Below are positions 19,648 through 30,360 of a DNA stretch of 64,000 nucleotides, in pieces. The notes under the pieces are model-generated. The model saw only the letters and a program-made list of their open reading frames with translations. It did not search any database and was not told the origin of the DNA. The translations under genes and the position numbers were made by a program. The stretch comes from Anaeramoeba ignava (lineage: Eukaryota > Metamonada > Anaeramoebidae): assembly GCA_028826165.1 (NCBI GenBank), contig JAPDFW010000080.1, positions 186,001-250,000 on the forward strand, in the 5' to 3' direction. The first letter of the stretch is position 1. Every line of letters begins with the position of its first letter.

Positions 19648-22600
19648 TTAGATTTTAGTAAATTCTCTTCTAATAGGTTCTCCCATTGTTTCAATCATTG
19701 ATTCTAATTTTTCTTTTAATTCTTTATCATTCTCTTCCAAATATCCCAAAAGTCTGTCTTTATTGAAACAGATATATCTATGAATAATTGCGAGAGAGCT
19801 TAAAACAACATTTTGAGGATATTTAATTTGTTTCAATTCATCATTTTCATCTCTAACAACAGGCGAAGCAAGAAGATCAAAAAACTATCAAAAAATTTAA
19901 AATTAAAATTAAAATTAAAATCAAAATTAAAATTAAAATTAAAATTAAAATTAAAATCAAAATTAAAATTAAAATCAAAATTAAAATCAAATTTAAAATT
20001 AAAATTAAAATCAAATTTAAAATTAAAATTAAAATTAAAATTAAAATCAAAATTAAAATCAAAATTAAAATTAAAATTAAAATTAAAATTAAAATTAAAA
20101 TTAAAATTAAAATTAAAATTAAAATTAAAATTAAAATTAAAATTAAAATTAATATCAAAAAATTACCTCATAAGCTTTTTGTTTGTTTGTAGTAATAAAA
20201 ACTGAAAGATCTTCAAATCCAGCTTCTCTAAAATTAGTTCCATTAGCTACATTCTGAAGAATTTTTGCAACAAGAATCAAATGTCTTCTTGCAGTATCTG
20301 ATGGTTTTCTTCTCACAAGTCCATATGATTCAGGGGCAGTAATAGCTGGACAAACAAATCGAAGGAAAAAGAAAGATCCAACTGAAATATTTTTTGATTG
20401 TGGAAACTTCTCATTTACATTTTTCTGGAGTAATCGACTAATCTCTCTAAATTCGATAGGAACAAAATCCAAGGATTTGGATAATCGATAAAGAACTTTT
20501 TGAGCTGAAAGAAGTAATCTCCATCTATTAACATCAACTGAATTGATTTCTCGATCACTTGAATCATCACTATCATCTGGATTCTTACTCTTATTGTTAT
20601 TGTTATTGTTGTTATTGCTTGATTGTAACAACTTTACCTCGCTTACTTCAACTGGATCTGTTAATTCTTTGCAAATTTGATAAATTTCAATTCCAATTGT
20701 TTTATAAAGATAAGGAAGTCCATAAAGTTTGGAGTAAATTGCAAGAAATTTACTTGCAAAGCTATTACTTCTGAAAAGTGTTCCTGGATCTGTTATCAAG
20801 CCAACCTCATGAATAATTCTTTCTTTGATTAAATCAAGTGCAGAATTTTGGGATTCATTTTCAAGAAGATAAATCAACGCTCGACAAAGAGAATCAGCAT
20901 CAGCTGGACGAATCACACTGAATAAAGCTTTGATGACTTTTTTGTCAGGATGAATAACCAATTTGCGAAGTTCTTCCATTCCCGAAAGTTGTTTTTTTTG
21001 TCTTCTTGAGAATTCGGCATCGTAAATATCTCCAAACATATAAGGAGTGAAATCAGGAGGAGGAGGAAGTTTGACTTTGAATTTTCTTTTCATGTAAACA
21101 ACAACAAGAATAGCAATAATAGCCACCGTTCCAAGAGAAACACCCAATCCAACTCCCAAAGCAACTTTGGTATTTGCTTTTGTTTTGGTTGTTTTCGAAT
21201 CACTCCAAGGACCTGCTCCCAGAGGATTCACAGCACAAACTTTGATTGTGTAATCTGTTGAGGCAGAAAGATCACCAAGTGTCATTTGTGTTGCATAAGA
21301 CAACACTTGTGCTGAACCTTTACTTGATTCTTGGTCTATGATGTAATATGATATTTCTGAACCTTGTGGATCTGGTGCATCCCATTGAACTGATACTGTA
21401 GTATCGCTTGATGATTCCACTTTCAATCCTGTGACTTCTGTTGGATGTGATGCCGATGTTTTGAAAATAACAGGCTTGCTGAAGTTACTTTGGTAGCCAT
21501 CAAACTCTGATTGAATTTGGATAGTTTGTTCTGTAAATGGTGCCAAGTTATCAATTCTTTTACTTATTGTCATGATTCCTGAATAAGAAATGCTTTCGTT
21601 CACAAGAAGTGTGTACATGTCATTTTCGGAGTTTGGTGGATACCATCCAACATTGATTGATGTGTTTGTTATTTGTTGTGCGTAAATATAGGTAATTGTT
21701 TTTGGAGCAGGTGAACCTGTTGATAAAGAAATGGACACAGCATTTCCATAACCAATTTCGTTATGTGGTTCAACATATACGGTGTATTCAGTTAAATAGG
21801 AAAGGCCTGTGATTGTGAAGGGTGTGGTTGTTGTATTTGCAGTGTTTGTGGAAGAATCTTGTAAATGGATTTTTTCAATTTTTTGGATTTGAAAGGAGGA
21901 TGATGTTGTTGTGTTATTCCAAGAAACTCGATAATAATCAATTTCTGCTCCTCCGTTAGATTTAGGTTCAAGCCATTCCATAACTAATGCATTTCCATCT
22001 GGTGTCCCTGTTAAATTGACAACTTCTGTTGGGAGAACTGGAGGTAATGTTTCAACATAAACACCTTGTCCCAGAGTAGAACTTGGACCTATATCATTAT
22101 ATGCCTTCATACGAACATAGTATTCCCCTGAAAGCAATCCAGTAACATTAAACATTGTGTTGTTATTTGAAGTATTAAGATATGTAACTCCTCCTTTTGA
22201 TACAGAGGTGTACACAATCGTATAAGTAATAATAGAAGAACCTCCTGTATCAGGTTGTTTCCATTCAAGTTCGAATGAAGTTGGTGAATCTGAAGTTGCA
22301 TTCAAAATTTCAACAGTACCTGGTGTTTGTGGATATTCTGTTGTGCCTGAAGTATCAGCTGGAAGTGATTTTCCTACAGAATTAAATGCCCAAACAGTAA
22401 TAGTATATGTTCCAGTAAATAAGCCATCACACACAAATAATATATAATCATTATAATTAATTGATGCTGATGAAGTGTAATTATAGATTGCTCCGTTAGC
22501 TTGATTTTGAGCTGATATATTATACCCCAAAATAGGAGCGCCATTGGGTGAGGAAGGAGCCCAATAAATTGTGATACTTGATGAAGAAGTACCTGTAACT

Positions 22601-25600
22601 TGAAGTGAGGAAACTTGAGATGGAACTTCTGCTTCAGCTTCAGTTATACAAAATGTTGTTGCAATTGTTCCATTTCCAGCCTCATTTTGAGCTGTTACAT
22701 TAACAGTATAATTTGAGACTAAAACATTGTTAAAAGTATATTCAGTGTAATTTCCAATTGATACTGAATCAGTTGTTCCATAGGATTCAGATTCATAAGA
22801 AATGAAATATCCTGTGATTTTGCTTCCTCCATTATACAACGGGGGTTCCCAAGTAACATATAGTTGAGAAATCATTGATGAGTTTTGAGTTGCTGTGAGT
22901 GATTGAACTTGAGATGGGGTTGTTGCATTCAATGTTTGAACATCTATTAAATCACTCCTCAAACCTATTCCATGTTTGTTTTGAGCTGCAATTTGAATGG
23001 AATATTCTCCAGACAAAAGACCATCCATCAAATAAGTAGTTTCATTATTGTTAGTTGTGAGGGATTGATTTACTTCATTGAATCCGTAATAGATGATATA
23101 TTTTTCAATCCAAGCTCCATTTTCATTTGGTGCAATCCAACTCAAAGAAAAATTTGTTGATGTAATATTACTTGAACTAACATTCGTTACTTGTCCAGGA
23201 ACACCTGTTTGTGTTGTTGAAGCGTTAATTTCGTTGCTGTAATTTGAATATCCAATGGAATTATTTGCTCTGACTTTAATTATATAAGTACCACCTGGAA
23301 CAGATAAATTGTATTGAGTAACATAGCTAGTTTCGTTATAGTATTGAGAGTCGCTGATTTCCCTATATGTGATTTCGTAGGCAATAATCGGTCTTCCTCC
23401 ATCTGATACTGGTTCTGACCATATCAAATCAATCCAACTTGTGTCTCCACTTTGTTTGTAAAGATCGATTACTGGAGAAGGTACTTGAGGTTGTTGAGTA
23501 TTAAATGTGAAATTTTGTGATATATCTCCTGATCCATTTATGTTTTCTGCTGATATTCTGATATCATATGTTCCACTCTCAAGATTTGTTAAATTTTTTG
23601 AAGTTGTTATTGATGTCAAAGTTGTCCAATCAGTACATCCTTCTTCACAAAAATAAATAGTGTAATAATTAATCAAAGCTCCATTATTTGAAGGTTCTTC
23701 CCATTCAATGTCCAATGATGTCGATGTTGCTCCAATTAAACTTATATTTGTGATTATTCCTGGTCGTTCTGAGGATGATGTGTTCATTGTTTTGGAAGTA
23801 TAGGAGCTGTAATAACCATTATATGCTCGAATACTGACACTGTATGATCCTGAGAGTAAATTAGTAGCATTGGCTTGGAAAGTGGTATTACTCACATTAA
23901 ATTCTTCTGTGATTTGTCCAACTAATTTGATGTTATATAATAATATTAATTTTCCTCCATTTGATGATGGTTCAGTCCAACTGAAGAGAATACTATCACA
24001 AGTGGAACTTTGTTGTTCTAAGTCAAGAACTGATGATGGACTAATAAACGGTTGTGTATATACTTTAAGTGATTTAGAATATGAACTTGAGTTAGTTGCT
24101 GTGATACTTCGACCAATTACATAATATTCGCCTGAAAGAAGATCTGTTGCTGTGTAACTTGTTGAATTTCCTGTAACATTAACTGATGTGTTTTGCGAGC
24201 CATTTCTCCAATAAATTATTTCATATTCAATGATCTCTTCTCCTCCATCATAAGGATATTTCCAAATAATTTCCCATGATGTTGAAGTGTTTTTGTTTTC
24301 ATGAAATTGAGGAGGATCTGGAGCAACTGGCGGGAGTGTTTTTATTACAATTTCGGTTATTACTCCTGGACCTTGATTGTTTATTCCTTGTATTCTTACC
24401 TTATATGTTCCTGATTTTGTCACATTAACTGGGAGATTTGTATAGTTTGCTGATAAAGTTGAGTGGTTCCAATTATCTGTTCCATTTAGTGCATAGGATA
24501 CTTTATATGAAGTAACTCCAAATTGAGAAGGAGGTTGCCATGTAACTGTGAAATTAGTTGGTCCAATGTATGATGATTGAAAATTGTTTACTTGAGGTGG
24601 GGTACATTGATAACTTCCTTTAAAAAAAAATGAAAATATTTATTTTAATATTCATTTCATGTTTTTGGAAAAATTTTTATTTACCATTATTAGAAGTTGT
24701 ATTAATAGGACAATCAATACATTCAGTGGATGCATAATAAGGAGTATAAGTATTACTAGAACAAGGAGAACAACTTGAAGATTTTATAGTATTGCTATAA
24801 GTACCAGGATCACAAGGAAGACAAGAGCTATTAGTAGCAGAACGGTAATATCCAGCTTGACAAAAACAACTACCAGTAGGATAACAAAATCCACCATTTC
24901 CACATTCTGTACAATTTCCAAGATAACCTTGTGAATAATTACAAGCTGGTCCTGATCTTCCATTTGCAAAATGCTTATAGGCATCGTAAATATTGTCTGC
25001 TCCATTTCCAGCTAAATTAGAAAATATATTTGTGTTTTTAAATGTTATCATTGCTTGTGTTGATGATGAACTCGGTAAATCACAATAAAATCCTCCTCCT
25101 TCGTTAATTGCTCTATTATTAATGATGTTTGTTCCTTCAAAATTTAAATTACATCCTGCATTATAAATTGCTCCTCCATCTATTCCAGTATTATTTTCAA
25201 ATAAACAATTTTTAATAGTTGCAGAATCTTGACCATAACAAGTTAATTGAATTCCACCAGCTATTTTGATTTTGATTTAAATTTTAATTTTAATTTTAAT
25301 TTTAAATTTTAATTTTAATTTTAATTTTAAATTTTAAATTTTAATTTTAATTTTAATTTTAAATTTTAATTTTAATTTTAGAAAAAAATAGTTTACCTTT
25401 ATCATTTCCATCAGTTCCATTTCCTTGACAATTTATTATAGTCAAACCTTCAATTGAAAATGAATGGCCATTTAATGTAAAATTAAAGCAAATTATACCT
25501 CCACCATCAATAATAGTTTTTTCATATCCATCAGTTGAAAATATATTAACAGAGAAACCAGTAAAATTTACACTTTCACTAAGCCAATAATTACCAGGAG

Positions 25601-25901
25601 CAACAGAAATATTCAGTTCATTTATGTGATTTATGTAATTATTCTTGCTAATTTCTTTAGCTGCTTTGTTGATTGCTGAAAAAGTTTTGCAAGGTTGAGA
25701 AGCTCTCCTACAATGATTTGAACGTGTCCCACCACTCCATTTTATTGTATCTGTTCCATTGACTGAATTAACATATAAATTTCTAATTTTATTGAAAGAT
25801 TGATATGGAGTTGGAGTTGGACTCCAACCTCCAGACAGAGATTGTGTTGAAGTAAAAGAAAAGAGTAAGATCAAAAAGAAAATTGTTAAGATTTTTAACA
25901 T
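19648..25901 (-). CDS. Transmembrane receptor-like protein: beta-helix, Cys-rich, 12 FN3 domains, TM helix, cytosolic RasGAP
   Basis: Four exons (25901..25397, 25260..24685, 24617..20167, 19884..19648) give 1922 residues; all junction phases agree. In order: signal peptide MLKILTIFFLILLFSF; a region resembling right-handed beta-helix repeats (about 30-290, e.g. IKNCLFENNTGIDGGAIYN); an ephrin-receptor-like Cys-rich segment (about 295-358); twelve FN3 domains (about 362-1500, recurrent P-S/G-x-V...W..P...GG...Y.I.Y); one TM helix (about 1508-1532); a basic, proline-rich juxtamembrane stretch; and a RasGAP domain (about 1570-1920). The RasGAP has TLFRSNSFASK (arginine finger), YLYKTIG and FLRFVCPAITAPESYGL, so it looks catalytic. 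Many N-glycosylation sequons lie only on the outer side. It probably couples an extracellular cue or adhesion to Ras-family inactivation. A plexin-like logic is inference, since no sema or IPT domain is seen. Confidence 0.92.
19890..20155. repeat. (AAAATT)n tract filling the last intron of the RasGAP receptor gene
   Basis: Hexamers AAAATT with AAAATC variants, wholly within the 282-nt intron 20166..19885 that separates the two RasGAP exons. Confidence 0.9.
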
Positions 25902-27214
25902 TTACTAAATCAAAAAAAAAATAGAAAGAAATATTTTGAAAGATGTAAAAAAAAAACTGAAATTAACATCATGCAAAAAAAAAATTTTTTTTTTTAAATG
26001 ATCAAAAACGAAAAAAACAAAAAACAAAACAAAAACAAAATTTTAAAAAAGAAATTGATTATTAATAAAATCAACTTATATTTGTTTTAAATTAATTGTT
26101 TTTCAGTTTAAAATGATGTTTTAAAATGGTTAATTTGTTTTATTTTTATTTTTATTTTTGGAAAATTGTTTTTGGAAATAAAATAAAAATAAAGGAAAAA
26201 ATTATTAGATTTACCTCATAAAATTTATTTGTAAAAACCCTTTTAAAGATCATTTTCCCATTCAAAAAGAAATTCTATTTAAATTTTTTTCTTCCATTTT
26301 TATCCTTTTATTCTTTTTTCCAATTAAAAATCTTAAAAAATATTTATTTATAAAATAATAATAAAATCAAATAGATTTAATTTAATATTTAATTTAAAAA
26401 TTTATTAAAATAATATTTAAATTAAATTTAATGTTTAAAATAATATTTTAATGTATTAGAAATAAAAATTTTATTAATTAAAAATATCTATTTATAAAAT
26501 AATAATAAAATAAAATAGATTTAATTTAATATTTAATTTAGAAATTTATTTAAAATATTATTTAAATTAAATTTAATGTTTAAAATAATATTTTAATGTA
26601 TTAGAAATTAAAATTTTATTAATTAAAAATATTTATTTATAAAATAATAATAAAATTAAATATATTTAATTTAATACTTAATTTATAAATTTATTTAAAA
26701 TATTATTTAAATTAAATTTAATGTTTAAAATAATATTTTAATGTATTAGAAATTAAAATTTTATTAATTAAAATATCTATTTATAAAATAATAATAAAAT
26801 AAAATAGATTTAATTTAATATTTAATTTAAAAATTTATTTAGAAATATTATTTAAATTAAATTTAATGTTTAAAATAATATTTTTAATGTATTAGAAATT
26901 AAAATTTTATTAATTAAAAATATTTATTTATAAAATAATAATAAAATTAAATAGATTTAATTTAATATTTAATTTAGAAATTTATTTAAAATATTATTTA
27001 AATTAAATTTAATGTTTAAAATAATATTTTAATGTATTAGAAATAAAAATTTTATTAATTAAAAATATTTATTTATAAAATAATAATAAAATTAAATAGA
27101 TTTAATTTAATATTTAATTTAAAAATTTATTTAAAAATATTATTTAAATTAAATTTAATGTTTAGAAAAATATTTTATTGTTTTATTTGGGAAAGAAATG
27201 TAAAAAAAAAAGAT
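25902..27214. other. Intergenic region upstream of the RasGAP receptor gene, including a satellite
   Basis: This 1.3-kb gap separates the receptor start from the TFIIF beta stop. The first 430 bp are A/T homopolymer-rich with no coding signal. The rest is the 145-bp satellite listed separately. The receptor's promoter probably lies in 25902..26330. Confidence 0.6.
26335..27175. repeat. 145-bp AT-rich satellite, about 5.8 copies
   Basis: The anchor ATGTATTAGAAAT recurs at 26451, 26596, 26741, 26887 and 27032, so the period is 145 bp with one single-base slip. Each unit carries TTTATAAAATAATAATAAAA, ATTTAATTTAATATTTAATT and ATTTAAATTAAATTTAATG. Copies differ at only a few sites. The unit is near nucleosome-core length. 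Confidence 0.93.
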
Positions 27215-27871
27215 TCAAATATGTTTAAATTCAGGTTTCAATTCCCAATTATGTTTGAAATCACCCTTTTTATGATAATAAGCAATTTCCCCCAAAACCT
27301 TTTTCAAAAAATCTTCAGGTTGATTTACTTTGGAATTGATTTCATCCAAAGCCCAAAATTCTTTTTGTTTAAAACAATCAAAAAGTTCTTGTCTCAAATC
27401 TTCTTCTTTCATTCTAAATCTACGATTTTGTTTTTTTGTTTTATCTTGGCTTTTTTTCTGAGGCATAACAGGCTTTTCTGTCTCAGGATCAAATTCTGAA
27501 ATTGCTCTTCTTGGTTCTTGAATTTTATTTTTTTGTCGTTGAATTTGTTGAAATTTTTTAAGATTTCCAACAGATAATGAACCCTTGTTTCTAACTGAAC
27601 CAACAAAAGAGAATTCCTTTGTCTTTGTATTTTCTGCGACAATATATCCGTCTCTCACGATATCTTGTTCCATTTTGATTTCGTATTTTGTTTTTTCTTG
27701 TTTTTCTTGTGATTCAAGAATTAATGAAAATTCACTTAAATTTTTGTTATATTGAATTGAACCAATTACTGCATTTGGGTTTTTTTCAATTTCTGAACGA
27801 ATAGAATTAGGGATTTTTACTAACAAAATTTTATTATCAATTTGTGATTTTTCAGCAATTTTAAATTCCAT
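27215..27871 (-). CDS. GTF2F2: General transcription factor IIF subunit beta (RAP30)
   Basis: One exon, 218 residues from MEFKIAEKSQID. An in-frame upstream ATG would add a Phe/Lys-rich stretch unlike the family, so I chose the inner start. The N-terminal dimerisation barrel shows LLVKIPNSIRSEI and VIGSIQY...FSLIL. A linker carries VGSVRNKGSL. The C-terminal winged helix (about 148-215) has RFRMKEEDLRQELFDCF, FWALDEINSKVNQPEDFLKKVL and GDFKHNWELKPEFK, the family's WELKPEY-type ending. It acts in Pol II initiation with TFIIF alpha. Confidence 0.92.
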   Translation of the reverse strand: MEFKIAEKSQIDNKILLVKIPNSIRSEIEKNPNAVIGSIQYNKNLSEFSLILESQEKQEKTKYEIKMEQDIVRDGYIVAENTKTKEFSFVGSVRNKGSLSVGNLKKFQQIQRQKNKIQEPRRAISEFDPETEKPVMPQKKSQDKTKKQNRRFRMKEEDLRQELFDCFKQKEFWALDEINSKVNQPEDFLKKVLGEIAYYHKKGDFKHNWELKPEFKHI

Positions 27872-28110
27872 TTTGAAAGAGAAAAATGAAAACTTTTCAA
27901 AAAATAAAAAAAAAAATTTATATTTTTGATAAAAAAAAATCATTCCACTTTTTTCTTTTGAATGAAAAAAAACCTTTTGAATTTTGTTTTTCGATATTTT
28001 TATTTTAATGAGAAGCTTAACAAATAAGTGTTAAATTCTCCAAAAAAATATTTTGAGAAAGAAATATAAAAGAATAAGAGTAAAAAAAGTAAAAAAGTAA
28101 AAGAAAAAAA

Positions 28111-30100
28111 TCAATTGCAACATCCACGCTTTAATTCTTTTCGAGAATGAGCGGATGTTTGTTTTAAATCAATTGTAGTTTTTGATTTAGACTGATTTTC
28201 TGTTAAATCGTTTTGTTCTTTTCGGTTTAAAATATCTTTTGTAATTGAAAGAAAAGATTCTTCAACATTTATATTATCTTTTGCAGAAGTTTCAAAAAAA
28301 GGAATTCCAATTTCTTCTGCTAGTTCAATTCCTTTTGATGTTTCAATTTTTCTTCCTTCTTTCATATCTATTTTATTTCCTAATAAAATTTTACTGACAT
28401 TTTCATTTGCATTCATTTGAATATTTTTTAACCAATTTGAAATATTTCCAAATGAGTTTGCATCTGTTACATCATAAACAAGCATAATTCCCATTGCATT
28501 TCGATAATAAGCTTTTTGTTTTTTTTTTTTAAATTAGTTATTTTTTTTTATAAAATATTTTAGATGTAATTTTGTTTTACCAGCAGTTATTGTTCGGAAT
28601 CTTTCTTGACCTGCTGTATCCTTTATTTTTCGAAATAAATTTTAATTTCAATATCAAAATGAATTTTAATTTCAAAATGAATTTTAATTTTAATTTTAAT
28701 TTTAATTTTGATTTTAATTTTAATTTCAATTTCAAAATGAATTTCAATTTCAATTTTAATTTTAATTTTAATTTTAATTTTAATTTTAATTTTAATTTTA
28801 ATTTTAATTTTAATTTTAATTTTAAAATGAATTTCAATTTTAATTTTAATTTCAAAATGAATTTCAATTTTAATTTCAAAATGAATTTTAATTTCAAAAT
28901 GAATTTCAATTTTAATTTCAAAATGAATTTTAATTTCAAAATGAATTTTAATTTCAAAATGAATTTTAATTTCAAAATGAATTTCAATTTTAAAATGAAT
29001 TTTAATTTCAAAATGAATTTTAATTTCAAAATGAATTTTAATTTTAATTTTAATTTTAATTTTAATTTTAATTTTAATTTTAATTTTAATTTTAATTTTA
29101 ATTTTAATTTTAATTTTAATTTCAATTTTAATTTTAATTTCAAAATGAATTTTAATTTCAAAATCAATTTTAATTTTAATTTTAATTTTAATTTTAATTT
29201 CAATTTTAATTTTAATTTCAAAATGAATTTTAATTTTAATTTTAATTTTAATTTTAATTTTAATTTTAATTTCAAAATGAATTTTAATTTTAATTTTAAT
29301 TTTAATTTCAAAATGAATTTTAATTTCAAAATGAATTTTAATTTTAATTTTAATTTTAATTTTAATTTCAATTTTAATTTTAATTTCGAAATGAATTTTA
29401 ATTTCAATTTCAATATCAAAATGAATTTTAATTTTAATTTTAATTTTAATTTTAATTTCAAAATGAATTTTAATTTTAATTTAAAAATGAATTTCAATTT
29501 CAAAATGAATTTTAATTTTAATTTAAAAATGAATTTCAATTTCAAAATGAATTTTAATTTCAAAATGAATTTTAATTTTAACTCTCTTGTAATATTAAAA
29601 GGATAATTTCTTTAAATAATAGTCCAAATTTTTGTTTTTTTCTTGATTTAAACTAAAATACCCAAATTTGTAACTTAATTTTTTTATCTTCTAATTCAAT
29701 TAAACGAGTTTTAAAATCAATTCTAAAAGAAAAGAAAAGCAAAAAAAATAATAATAATAATAATAATAAAAAAGAAAAAAAAACGTTTTAAGTAAATAAA
29801 AAGAGCAAATCAAAGAGAAAAATCAAAATAAATTAAAAATACCCAATTGTAGAAATGAAAGTTGGAGAAAATTTATCATCCTAAATTAAAAAATAAATTA
29901 GAAAATAAATTAAAAAATAAATTAGAAAATAAATTAAAAAATAAATTAGAAAATAAATTAAAAAATAAATTAAAAAATTAATTAAAAAATTAATTAAAAA
30001 ATAAAAATACAGAAAAACGGAGGAGAAGTGAAGATTTGCCAACACCACTATCTCCAATCATTAATAAATTAATTAAATAATCATATTCTGAATCTTCCAT
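28111..30100 (-). CDS. Rab-family small GTPase (Rab1/Rab8-like)
   Basis: Five exons (30100..30011, 29880..29843, 29722..29662, 28620..28581, 28511..28111) give 209 residues with all phases closing. The nucleotide-binding motifs appear at exon joins: [26 protein letters not shown] (switch I), [18 protein letters not shown] (switch II), LGNKIDM and ETSAKD. Rab motifs and [16 protein letters not shown] place it near Rab1/8/Sec4, which act in secretory traffic. The tail ends GCCN, a double-Cys prenylation site followed by one residue. Intron 3 is 1041 nt, nearly all repeat. It is divergent from the C2-EMAP gene 260 bp away. Confidence 0.93.
28640..29585. repeat. Repeat tract filling intron 3 of the Rab gene
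   Basis: A mosaic of AATTTT hexamers and a 12/18-bp AATTTCAAAATGAATTTT-type unit. It lies between TGG|GTATTT (29661) and AAAG|GAT (28621), which splice W to DTAGQERF. Open on both strands only because the repeat lacks stops. Confidence 0.92.
29885..30000. repeat. AAATAAATTA-type repeat in Rab intron 1
   Basis: Tandem AAATAAATTA/GAAAATAAATTA units within the 129-nt intron 30010..29881. Confidence 0.7.
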
Positions 30101-30360
30101 TTGATTTTAGATTAAAAAAAAATTTTTTAAATTAAATTAAATTAAATTAAAAAAAAAAAACCGAAATTTTTTTGTTTGTTTTGTTTGTTATAAAAAATCA
30201 AAAAATTAAAGAAAGAATTTAAAGAAAGTTTTTAAAAGATTGGAAAAGCAAATAAAACAAAGAAAATAAAGAAAAAAAATGAAATGAAAAAATATTAAAA
30301 ATTTAAAAAAATTTTTTCATTTTTTTTTCATTTTTTTTTCCCTTTTTATTTTTTCTTTTA

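Noticed and set aside
26335-27175. Regular direct repeats considered as a CRISPR array
   Set aside because: Eukaryotic context, contiguous 145-bp near-identical units with no unique spacers; it is a satellite.
27872-27943. Longer N-terminus for TFIIF beta starting MIFFYQKYKFFF
   Set aside because: A Phe/Lys-rich leader with no family counterpart; MEFKIAEKSQ at 27871 fits the normal start.
28572-29606. 344-residue plus-strand and 328-residue minus-strand open frames (NFKMNFNF / LKFILKLK)
   Set aside because: Both are shadows of the Rab intron 3 repeat; the Rab exons on either side join perfectly without it.
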